From NCBI GenBank assembly GCA_020851835.1, contig JADZBZ010000282.1, forward strand, positions 1 to 17,081: DNA of 17,081 nucleotides, written 5' to 3'. The notes below the pieces were generated by a model. The model was not told the DNA's origin and made no database searches. It saw only the letters and a list, made by a program, of their open reading frames with translations. Of the stretch, positions 5,698 through 11,985 are shown one piece after another (the first letter of the stretch is position 1; every line of letters begins with the position of its first letter). The translations under genes and the position numbers were made by a program. Source of the DNA: Acidobacteriota bacterium. Its GTDB lineage: Bacteria; Acidobacteriota; Vicinamibacteria; Vicinamibacterales; UBA2999.

Positions 5698-6943
5698 GGC
5701 GGGCACCTCCCTTGCTTCGCGCGCGCGCGCGAATGGTAGTTTTGTTGTCCTCTATGTTGTTGTTGGCCGGAATGTTGGCCTGTTCTCGTATAGCGGACAT
5801 AGCGGACACGCCATCGTCGTTAGGGCATTCCGGACGGGTGCTGTCCGCTATGGCGGGGTGGTGCCAGATCCATCGGCCTGCCGCTCCGAATCCGAGGCGC
5901 GCGATGCGAATACCCATCTGCCGAGCCGTGCGCCGCATCGTGCGCTCATGGATGCCGTGGGCGTCGCCGGAGGCAATCGCATCCTTGGCGGCCATCGGCC
6001 ACGCGGCCGTGTCCTCCAGCAGTTCCGCGATGAGCACTTCGGCATCGGTCTGCTCGTCGCGGTCCCGGCCCTGCGGTGGTCCCGAGAGCAGGGCGTCGAT
6101 GTCGATGCTCACGGGGTCGACGTCCCAGACCAGGCGATCATTCCCGAGGCGATACCCCAGCGCGGCCGGCGGGCGCGACAGGTTGCTTTTGATCGGCGCG
6201 ACGACACGGTGCTCTGGGTCGGCGGGGTCGGCAGCCACGGCCAGGACGATCCGCGCCGCCGCAGCAAACGCAATCGAGCCGGCCGCCCGATAGAGCGCGG
6301 GTCGCTGTGTGGACTTGCCCAGGTGCATCACGCCGCCGACGGCCACACCGCGGCGCTCGGCGAGCGCGGCCAGGGGCGCGAGCAGTCCGCGTACCTCCGC
6401 GTCTCGGTGGGTATCCGTCCGGCCCGTGTACGCGGAGAGCGGGTCGATCGTCACGATCCGCGCGCCGGTCTGCTCGATGGCGGCTTCGATGCCGTCGATG
6501 TCGGCGAGCTGCACGGCCCGCTCGGTGTCGCCGCAGCGCAACACGGCCAGGTGATGCACGCGCGCCACGTCGGCGCCCAGAGCGTCACAGCGCGGCCGGA
6601 TCGTGTCGGCGAGCCCGTCCTCGGCCGAGAGCATCAACACGTCGCACGGCCCGACCCCCGGCGCCCCGTCCGGCCAGCATCGGCCCGTTGAGGCACGCGC
6701 CGCAACATCGCAGGTGATCCACGACTTGCCCAGCCCGGGATCGCCGACGAGCAGCGTGATCTTGCCGGCGGCGAGGCGGCCGGGCCAGATCCACGTCACG
6801 GCCTCGGGCTGCACGTCGGCGAGCCGCACGACGACGGGCACGATCGGCGGCGTGGGTGACGGCACGACGACGCCGGGCTCCGCCGCGGCGCGGGCGTCCT
6901 GGCGCGCACGGTGGCGATCGAGGCGAGCCCGGAGGGCGCCCAC
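5684..6943 (-). CDS. RepA-like AAA (AAA_25) ATPase, probable replicative helicase or loader
   Basis: The 419-residue protein starts at GTG 6943 with AGGAGG 8 bases upstream and a one-base overlap with the preceding stop (TAGTG). A Walker A motif GDPGLGKS lies at residues 67-74, AEDG at 107-110, a Walker B IVTIDPLSAYTG at 163-174 and GVMHLGKS at 204-211, the order of the RecA-fold RepA/RSF1010-type hexameric helicases. The core continues to LAVAADPADPEHRVV near 245. The C-terminal part (about 300-360) has helix-turn-helix-like sequence (GIHERTMRRTARQMGIRIARLG) and AGRWIWHHP, as in other element-encoded RepA-like ATPases, suggesting DNA binding. The end is low-complexity (NIPANNNIEDNKTT). It supplies the likely replication function of the element; no separate primase is seen. 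Confidence 0.85.
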   Translation of the reverse strand: MGALRARLDRHRARQDARAAAEPGVVVPSPTPPIVPVVVRLADVQPEAVTWIWPGRLAAGKITLLVGDPGLGKSWITCDVAARASTGRCWPDGAPGVGPCDVLMLSAEDGLADTIRPRCDALGADVARVHHLAVLRCGDTERAVQLADIDGIEAAIEQTGARIVTIDPLSAYTGRTDTHRDAEVRGLLAPLAALAERRGVAVGGVMHLGKSTQRPALYRAAGSIAFAAAARIVLAVAADPADPEHRVVAPIKSNLSRPPAALGYRLGNDRLVWDVDPVSIDIDALLSGPPQGRDRDEQTDAEVLIAELLEDTAAWPMAAKDAIASGDAHGIHERTMRRTARQMGIRIARLGFGAAGRWIWHHPAIADSTRPECPNDDGVSAMSAIREQANIPANNNIEDNKTTIRARARSKGGARRAEY

Positions 6944-7236
6944 TACGCCGCCCTCCTGGCGTCGAGCAGCGCGTGGTAGCGGGTGCGGAGGCGCCCGATC
7001 TCAACCTGCTGCGTGTGCGCAAGCACCAGTGCCTCGCGCAGAAGCTCGGCGAGGATGTCGCGCTCGTCCTTGACGTCGGCGAGCGCCAGGACGAGATGCT
7101 CGATGAGGGCGGCCGCATCATCGTCGGTGACGAACGGCAAATGCTCGAGCGCTGCCTTGACGACCAAACGCCCATTCGGCCAGGGCGCCGGAGACAACGA
7201 CCAGCACAGATCGGCCGCGGTGATGTCCTCAGCCAT
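6943..7236 (-). CDS. Helical/coiled-coil hypothetical protein (97 aa)
   Basis: ATG 7236 gives 97 residues ending at TAG 6943, which abuts the GTG of the ATPase gene. Residues 40-97 are almost entirely helical with heptad-like Leu/Val spacing (IEHLVLALADVKDERDILAE, LLREALVLAHTQQVEIGRLR), ending in a basic RRAA. No catalytic motif, cysteine pair or membrane segment is seen. Overlap with genes on both sides (8 bp upstream, 1 bp downstream) indicates coupled translation with the HTH protein and the RepA-like ATPase. It may be a helicase partner or oligomerisation factor; the family is not recognised. Confidence 0.6.
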   Translation of the reverse strand: MAEDITAADLCWSLSPAPWPNGRLVVKAALEHLPFVTDDDAAALIEHLVLALADVKDERDILAELLREALVLAHTQQVEIGRLRTRYHALLDARRAA

Positions 7237-7474
7237 GGCGCGGCACCTGGCGTGCGTCGCGCTGTACGGGTCTGGAGTCCCGCGGCACGACCCGGTGCGC
7301 GTCGAGCCACGCGTCGAGATCGCGTGTCAGATAGCGGACGGAGCGGCCGGCCCGGACGAAGGCGGGGCCGCGGCTTTGAATGCGCCAGGCCCGCAAGGCC
7401 GACGGCCGATACCCGACGTACGCGGCGGCCTCGCGCTCGGCGAGCGTAGGCGATGGGGTTGTGTCGTGTGCCAT
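7229..7474 (-). CDS. Excisionase-like helix-turn-helix protein
   Basis: The 81-residue protein has a MerR/HTH_17-type DNA-binding domain at about residues 10-60: LAEREAAAYVGYRPSALRAW forms the helix-turn-helix, and GPAFVRAGRSVRYLTRDLDAWLDAHRV forms the wing and closing helix with the typical 'G-x2-F-x3-G-R-x-V-R-Y-x3-D-L-x2-W-L' pattern. Proteins of this size and fold beside a tyrosine integrase act as excisionases or transcription regulators of the element. The basic tail (RPVQRDARQVPRHG) is probably disordered. ATG 7474 is the first start that keeps only the domain; no strong ribosome site is visible, and a 44-bp gap separates it from the previous gene. Confidence 0.78.
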   Translation of the reverse strand: MAHDTTPSPTLAEREAAAYVGYRPSALRAWRIQSRGPAFVRAGRSVRYLTRDLDAWLDAHRVVPRDSRPVQRDARQVPRHG

Positions 7475-7518
7475 GATGACCGCGAGAATGCAGCATGGCG
7501 GCGGCCGAGCGTGAGGAA

Positions 7519-8187
7519 TCAGGATCGCAAGTTCTGTTTCCGCTTCCGACCGCGCAATCTCAGTCCGAGTACCGCCGCGGTGGAGGCTACAGCCATGCGC
7601 ACGGGATCCGGATCGTCCAGACCGGCGCGCTCGGCGATCGCCAGGTAGGTCAGTCTGCCCACCTGATACAAGGCCGTCCACTCGAAGTCGCGGTCGAGTG
7701 TCTCGCCTGGTCCGACGCGCTTCACGGGGGCTCGCGCGAGGCCCGGCGTGGCGCGCACGGTCGCGATGTACGACTCGACGCGCGCGCGAAACATCTGCTC
7801 GGGCTCTTCGATCGGGTTCCAAGTGACATGGAGCGCCGGAAACTCCGGCGGGCGATAGGACGTCGCGAAGACCCACGCAGCCGGCTCGTCGGGGTGTCGC
7901 GTGCGCAGATAGTGTGCCGTTCGGCGCGCAACGGTCTTCAGCCAGTCGGGACCGCTCGGCCGTTCCGGCGCTATGAACCCCCACCGCTCACACCAGGCGT
8001 CGAGCACTGATGAAGGCCCCGTCTCGGGCACCTGTGGGGCAATCTCGCCAAGTGCCTGCATGGCCTCGGGCACCGTGCGACGGACGGCCTCCAGGAAGAG
8101 CCATCGCGCGCGCGGGACGACATCCGAGCGAGGAACCGCGTCCCCGCCGAAGCCGGCGATCCGGTGTTCAGTCCTCCGCGGAGTCAT
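7519..8187 (-). CDS. Hypothetical protein with probable C-terminal HTH (222 aa)
   Basis: ATG 8187 overlaps the integrase stop by four bases (ATGA). The protein is rich in Trp, Pro and Arg. The middle has the segment VTWNPIEEPEQMFRARVESYIA (121-142). The C-terminal part (about 165-215), DRDFEWTALYQVGRLTYLAI followed by AERAG and VRMAVASTAAVLGL, resembles an HTH module in which 'W-x3-YQ-x4-T-Y-x-AIAE' precedes a recognition-type helix. The end is strongly basic (RLRGRKRKQNLRS). Proteins of this general type occur in integrated elements without assigned function. Position between integrase and excisionase suggests a DNA-binding role in recombination control or regulation, which is inference. Confidence 0.62.
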   Translation of the reverse strand: MTPRRTEHRIAGFGGDAVPRSDVVPRARWLFLEAVRRTVPEAMQALGEIAPQVPETGPSSVLDAWCERWGFIAPERPSGPDWLKTVARRTAHYLRTRHPDEPAAWVFATSYRPPEFPALHVTWNPIEEPEQMFRARVESYIATVRATPGLARAPVKRVGPGETLDRDFEWTALYQVGRLTYLAIAERAGLDDPDPVRMAVASTAAVLGLRLRGRKRKQNLRS

Positions 8188-9431
8188 CCCGCAACCAGCT
8201 TCGCGACGGCGCCGGCCAGGTGGTCGGGCGCCAGGTGGCTGTAGCGCATCGTCATCCGGACGTCGGCGTGCCCGAGCAGGCGCGACACAGTGACGAGGTC
8301 GACGCCGGCCATCACCAGCTTGGAGGCAAAGTGATGCCGGCAGTCGTGCAGGCGGAAGCCCGTGATCTTGGACGCCTTCAGAATGGCCGCCCATCCGGTC
8401 TTGATGGTCGTCAAGGCCTCGCCCGTCGAGGCATTCAGGAACACCCGCGCGTCCGCGGAGACGTCCTCCTGCTGGCCGCGCCAGGTCTTCAAGGCGTCGA
8501 GGATCGTGGTGTTGAGCGGAATCACCCGGCTCTGGCCCGACTTCGACGTCTCCCCGCGGATCGTCATCGTCGCGCGCCCGAGGTTCACGTCGGCCCAGGT
8601 CAGCCCGAAGGCCTCCCCGCGGCGGATGCCCGTGTGCAGCAGCGTCAGGATGAACGGGTGCAGGTGGTCGGAGTAGACGCCCACCGTCGGCCACTCCTGA
8701 TAGCCCCGCTCACGGCGCCAGAGGTTGGCCTTCTCGCGAGCCTCGCGCTGGCGCTCGTCGCGCGCGGCCAGGGCCTTGAGCAGCCGCGTTCCTTCGTCCG
8801 GCGCCAGGAACCGAATCACGCCGGCGCGATCGATGCGCAAGCGCTTCACGCCGGCGATCGGGTTGGTCGAGATGACGTGCCATGTCGCGGCCTTCGCAAG
8901 GATCGCCTTCAGGTCGTCGAGGTTCCGATTCACAGTGCTCGCCGAGACCTTGTCGTCGCGGAGGCGCCGTGTGCGCCACTGCTCCACCGCGAAGGGAGTG
9001 ATGTCGTGGAGCTTCATCCGGCCGAACGCCGGGACGAGCACGGCGTGCGCCGACGCGAGGGTCTGGGCGCCGGCTCGCCGATGTTCGAGCAGCCAGGGTG
9101 CATAGGTGTCCTCAAGGAACCGCTCGAAGGTCGGCACCTGCTTCGACCGCGTGCGGGCGGCCACGGGGTCCGGTTGGCCGAGCGCCTTGGCCCTCGAGAC
9201 GTCGCCGCGGACGCCCTGGGCCAGCGTGCGCGCCTCCTCGAGCTCCACGTCGTCGAGCAGGCCCAGCGTGTGCCAGCGCCCGCGGCCGAGCAGCACGCGC
9301 CAGGAATGTGAACCGGAGGGCCGGAGGCGGAGCACGAGCCCGGCTTGCTTCGTGTCGTAGACGTCGCGCGGAGCGGCCGGTGGCCTCCGTGTGAGGCGTC
9401 GGATGCCGTCCTGTGTCAGTTTCTCGGCCAT
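8184..9431 (-). CDS. int: P4-type tyrosine recombinase (site-specific integrase)
   Basis: The 415-residue enzyme catalyses integration and excision at the tRNA-Ala site. The N-terminus (1-100) resembles the arm-DNA-binding domain of P4-type integrases (LTQDGIRRLT, GLVLRLRPSGSHSWRVLLG, TLGLLDDVELEEARTLA, GQPDP). A SAM-like core-binding domain follows (about 110-200). The catalytic set is complete: R270 in TGIRRGE, K297 in TSKSGQS, H362 and R365 in LHDCRHH, H388 in LLGHADV, and the nucleophile Y397 in MRYSH. I chose ATG 9431 because domain homology begins there; the in-frame extension to 9566 runs through repeats and boxes of the att region and is unlikely to be translated. The gene lies 240 bp inside the right attachment core and heads the minus-strand operon. 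Confidence 0.95.
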   Translation of the reverse strand: MAEKLTQDGIRRLTRRPPAAPRDVYDTKQAGLVLRLRPSGSHSWRVLLGRGRWHTLGLLDDVELEEARTLAQGVRGDVSRAKALGQPDPVAARTRSKQVPTFERFLEDTYAPWLLEHRRAGAQTLASAHAVLVPAFGRMKLHDITPFAVEQWRTRRLRDDKVSASTVNRNLDDLKAILAKAATWHVISTNPIAGVKRLRIDRAGVIRFLAPDEGTRLLKALAARDERQREAREKANLWRRERGYQEWPTVGVYSDHLHPFILTLLHTGIRRGEAFGLTWADVNLGRATMTIRGETSKSGQSRVIPLNTTILDALKTWRGQQEDVSADARVFLNASTGEALTTIKTGWAAILKASKITGFRLHDCRHHFASKLVMAGVDLVTVSRLLGHADVRMTMRYSHLAPDHLAGAVAKLVAG

Positions 9432-9441
9432 GTGCGCACCC

Positions 9442-9501
9442 CCCGAACCGGGAACCTTCGCGGTGTCGCTTCGTGGCGATCCCGAATCAGGAACCCTCGC
9501 G
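9442..9501. repeat. Two 21-bp direct repeats in the integrase leader
   Basis: The copies at 9442-9462 and 9481-9501 match in 18 of 21 positions and share CCCGAA, GGAACC and TCGCG blocks at identical spacing; their starts are 39 bp apart. They sit between the candidate int promoter and the int start codon. Such placement suits operator or accessory recombination sites, for example for the HTH protein of the element. This is inference. Confidence 0.5.
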
Positions 9502-9504
9502 TTC

Positions 9505-9513
9505 TGCACCCCC
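9505..9513 (-). repeat. Inverted GGGGGTGCA box
   Basis: TGCACCCCC is the exact reverse complement of the GGGGGTGCA boxes at 9526-9534 and 533-541. It faces the paired boxes at a distance of 12 bp and could be a further integrase arm site. A nine-base G/C-rich match alone is weak, but its closeness to the pair supports it. Confidence 0.35.
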
Positions 9514-9525
9514 GGCTTGATCGTT

Positions 9526-9546
9526 GGGGGTGCAATAGGGGTGCAA
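9526..9546 (+). repeat. Right paired GGGGTGCA boxes (candidate integrase arm-type sites)
   Basis: GGGGTGCA occurs at 9527-9534 and 9538-9545, spaced 11 bp, and the 21-bp block matches 533-553 at the left end in 20 of 21 positions. It lies 126 bp from the attR core, while the left pair lies 67 bp from the attL core. This gives the asymmetric arms common in attP regions. Confidence 0.55.
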
Positions 9547-9578
9547 AATCGGTCGCTGAGCGTCACGCGGCGTAGCAG

Positions 9579-9606
9579 AGCATAGCACGATAACGGCTGA
9601 TTTCAG
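9579..9606 (-). promoter_or_regulatory. Candidate promoter of the integrase-led operon
   Basis: On the minus strand, CTGAAA (9601-9606, 4 of 6 to TTGACA) and TATGCT (9579-9584) are separated by 16 bp in a locally A+T-richer stretch. Transcription would start near 9572 and give a leader of about 140 nt covering the GGGGTGCA boxes and the 21-bp repeats. No other comparable sequence is seen between the att core and int. Confidence 0.4.
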
Positions 9607-9629
9607 GCGTGAATCCGCGAAATTAGAGC

Positions 9630-9669
9630 GATGGCGAGTGATGGTGAATGATGGCTGATGATGCCTCGG
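9630..9669 (+). repeat. 10-bp phased tandem repeat next to attR
   Basis: Four consecutive 10-bp units begin with GATG: GATGGCGAGT, GATGGTGAAT, GATGGCTGAT and the divergent GATGCCTCGG. The array ends two bases before the attR core. A period close to one helical turn would place each unit on the same DNA face, which suits cooperative binding of a recombination protein. Confidence 0.6.
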
Positions 9670-9671
9670 AG

Positions 9672-9721
9672 GCGTTCGCAACGCGGAGGTCGGGAGTTCG
9701 AGCCTCCTGCCGTCCACCAAC
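9672..9721 (+). repeat. Right attachment core (attR)
   Basis: This 50-bp copy of the tRNA-Ala 3' part, including anticodon loop, T arm and CCA, is identical to 417-466. It lacks the 5' half of the tRNA, so it is not a gene. Host sequence resumes at 9722. Confidence 0.93.
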
Positions 9722-9849
9722 CTTCCCTCGACAATCGAGCGCGTTCGGCAGCGAGGCGACGGTCCTCGCCCGGCTCGTCATCTGGGCGAATGCCCGTCTT
9801 AGCGCTTCGGCAACGATGCCCTGATCGCCTGAGCGATCGGCGCGCGCAG

Positions 9850-9864
9850 TATACTCCCGCCGTG
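9850..9864 (+). promoter_or_regulatory. Candidate -10 box placed for a leaderless GTG start
   Basis: TATACT at 9850-9855 is followed by only six bases (CCCGCC) and then GTG 9862. A -10 hexamer at this distance would start transcription at or next to the start codon, as in leaderless bacterial mRNAs. No Shine-Dalgarno precedes the GTG and no clear -35 is seen, both compatible with this reading. Confidence 0.45.
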
Positions 9865-11946
9865 GGGGTCGTCTCGGCCGGGAACACGCCCGCAGGGCAC
9901 TATCGCCGCGTCCTGCCCAACGGCCTGGTTATCACATCGGCCGAGGCCGCGCACGCCGACCAACTCGAAGCGCTCCAGCGCGTCGTCTTTCCCACGCTGG
10001 CCGACGACGAGCGGTTCAAGGCCGCGCACTATCGCAAACACCTCGAGTTGTTTCCCGAGGGCCAGTTCGTCGGCCTCGACGGCGACCGCGTCGTGGCGGC
10101 CACCTCCACGGTCCGCCTCCACTTCGATTTCGATCACGTCGACCACACGTTCGGCGAGGTCATCCAAGGCGGCTGGCTGACCTCGCACGAACCCGACGGC
10201 GACTGGCTCTACGGCGCCGACCTGGGCGTGCACCCGGACTACCGCGGGCGGGGCCTCGCGCAGGCGCTCTACGCCGCCCGCCAGGAACTGGTCTGGACGC
10301 TGAGGCTGAAGGGTCAGGTAACGGCGGGAATGATGAGCGGGTTCGGCGCGGCGAAAGCCCGGATGAGCGCCGAGGAGTACTATGCGGGTCTGGTCGCCGG
10401 GCGCATCAACGACCCGACGTTGTCCATGCAGCAGAAGGTCGGATTCGAATTCCGCGCCCTGCTGAAGAACTACCTGCAGGATCCGGTGTGTGACAACTAC
10501 AGCGTGCTCATCGTGCTGGACGCGACCCGGGACGTGCCCGGGGCCCGCCGGCCCGGGCCGCCAGTCAAGGAGTCTCGTATGGCATCGATTCAACTCACCA
10601 CCGAGGTGCCCGGCCCCCGCAGCCGGGCGTTGCTCGCCCGTCGTGCCGCGGCGGTCCCCACGGGACTCGGCCGGGCCACCGACATCGTCGTCGAACGCGC
10701 GGAGGGTGCGCTGGTGCACGACGTGGATGGCAACACGTTCCTCGACTTCGTCGGCGGCATCGGCAGCCTGGCCGTGGGTCACTGCCCGCCCACGGTGGTC
10801 GACGCCGTACAGGCGCAGGCGCGTTCGCTCCTGCACATGGGCTCACTGGTCGGTACCTACGAATCGTACGTGCGGCTCTGCGAGTTGCTGAACGAGGTGA
10901 CGCCGGGCGCGTTCCCGAAGAAGACCCTGCTCGCCAATACGGGCGCCGAAGCGGTGGAGAACGCCGTCAAGGCGGCCCGGGCCTATACGCGGCGCCCGGG
11001 TGTAATCTGCTTCGAGGGCGGGTATCACGGCCGCACGCTGCTCACCCTCAGCCTCACGAGCAAGTACGGCCTCTTCAAGAAGACGATGGGGCCGTTCGCG
11101 TCCGAGATCGTCCGACTGCCGATGCCGAACCTCTACCGGGCGCTGCCCGACATGAGCGCCGATCAGTGCGTGGACTGGGGTATTCAGCAGCTCGAACAGG
11201 CCTTCACCGCCCAGGTCGATCCGAGCGAAGTGGCGGCCATGATCATCGAACCCGTCCAGGGAGAAGGTGGGTTCGTACCGGTCCCCCCGCGGTTTCTCCA
11301 GCGGATCCGCCAGTTGTGCGATCAGCACGGCATCGTGATGATTGCCGACGAAGTGCAGTGCGGCTTCGCTCGCACCGGCAAGCTGTTCGCCCTCGAACAC
11401 TACGGTCTGGCCGCCGACATCATCGTCACGGCCAAGTCGCTGGGCGCGGGCATGCCCGTCAGTGCGACCACGGGTCGCGCCGACATCATGGATGCGACGC
11501 ACCCGGGCGGCATGGGCGGCACCTACGGCGGGAATCCGGTGACGTGCGTCGCGGCGATCGCCGCCATCGAGATGATGCGCCAGCCCGCCTTCCTGGCCCG
11601 CGCCGAACGCATCGGTTACATCATGCGCGAGGCGCTGGACGGCTGGAAGGCCCGTCATCCCATCGTCGGGGACGTGCGGGGACTGGGGTCGATGATGCTG
11701 GTCGAGCTGGTCAAGGATCGCCGGACGAAGGAGCCCGCGCCGGACGACACACTCGCCATCATCAAGGCCGCCTTCCAGCGCGGCGTCATCGCCATGCGGG
11801 CCGGCCTGTACTCAAACGGCATCCGCTTCCTGCCCCCGCTGGTCATCACCGACGACCAGCTCGCCGAAGGGCTGGACGCCATCGAGTCGGCACTGGCGGA
11901 GACGGAGGCGGCGGTCGGGCTGGCGGGCCGTCTGCAACCTGTCTAG
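9862..11946 (+). CDS. gabT: GNAT acetyltransferase and GabT-like class III aminotransferase in one open frame
   Basis: The frame is open for 694 codons. Residues 1-225 are a GNAT domain with the acetyl-CoA loop HPDYRGRGLAQAL and a C-terminal signature QKVGFEFRALLKNYLQDPVCDNYSVLIVLD, as known from GNAT/nitrilase fusion proteins such as YhcX. From residue 240 (ATG 10579) a full-length, 455-aa class III PLP aminotransferase follows: NTGAEAVENA, FEGGYHGRT, EPVQGEGGFVP, IADEVQCGFARTG (Asp contacts PLP), and AKSLGAGMPV with the Schiff-base Lys at 286 of this part. GabT-type enzymes move the amino group of GABA or other omega-amino acids to 2-oxoglutarate. AAGGAG lies 7 bases before ATG 10579, so the aminotransferase may also be made alone. 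No stop separates the parts, either a true fusion or loss of the GNAT stop codon. Start GTG 9862 excludes upstream att-derived sequence. Confidence 0.85.
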   Translation: MGVVSAGNTPAGHYRRVLPNGLVITSAEAAHADQLEALQRVVFPTLADDERFKAAHYRKHLELFPEGQFVGLDGDRVVAATSTVRLHFDFDHVDHTFGEVIQGGWLTSHEPDGDWLYGADLGVHPDYRGRGLAQALYAARQELVWTLRLKGQVTAGMMSGFGAAKARMSAEEYYAGLVAGRINDPTLSMQQKVGFEFRALLKNYLQDPVCDNYSVLIVLDATRDVPGARRPGPPVKESRMASIQLTTEVPGPRSRALLARRAAAVPTGLGRATDIVVERAEGALVHDVDGNTFLDFVGGIGSLAVGHCPPTVVDAVQAQARSLLHMGSLVGTYESYVRLCELLNEVTPGAFPKKTLLANTGAEAVENAVKAARAYTRRPGVICFEGGYHGRTLLTLSLTSKYGLFKKTMGPFASEIVRLPMPNLYRALPDMSADQCVDWGIQQLEQAFTAQVDPSEVAAMIIEPVQGEGGFVPVPPRFLQRIRQLCDQHGIVMIADEVQCGFARTGKLFALEHYGLAADIIVTAKSLGAGMPVSATTGRADIMDATHPGGMGGTYGGNPVTCVAAIAAIEMMRQPAFLARAERIGYIMREALDGWKARHPIVGDVRGLGSMMLVELVKDRRTKEPAPDDTLAIIKAAFQRGVIAMRAGLYSNGIRFLPPLVITDDQLAEGLDAIESALAETEAAVGLAGRLQPV
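10567..10581 (+). promoter_or_regulatory. Internal ribosome-binding site and start of the aminotransferase part
   Basis: AAGGAG (10567-10572) followed by six bases and ATG 10579 is one of the best ribosome-binding sites in the window. It precisely precedes the first residue of the GabT-like protein (MASIQLTTEVPGP) although the upstream GNAT frame continues through it. Independent translation of a 455-aa aminotransferase is therefore likely. Confidence 0.65.
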
Positions 11947-11985
11947 GGCACGTGCGAACGTGACACTCGCCACAGACCAGGTCAC

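Noticed and set aside
8188..8694. N-terminal extension of the 222-aa protein through the integrase gene
   Set aside because: The extension is antisense-like low-complexity sequence in another frame of int; the ATGA overlap at 8184-8187 gives a natural start.
9432..9566. 45-residue extension of the integrase
   Set aside because: It would translate the GGGGTGCA boxes and direct repeats and lies before the conserved arm-binding domain.
9672..9721. Second tRNA-Ala gene
   Set aside because: Only the 3' part is present; no acceptor 5' strand or D arm precedes it, so it is an attachment remnant.
9658..9861. Extension of the GNAT gene through attR
   Set aside because: It would translate the duplicated tRNA end; the sequence is Arg/Ser-rich and without homology to GNAT proteins.
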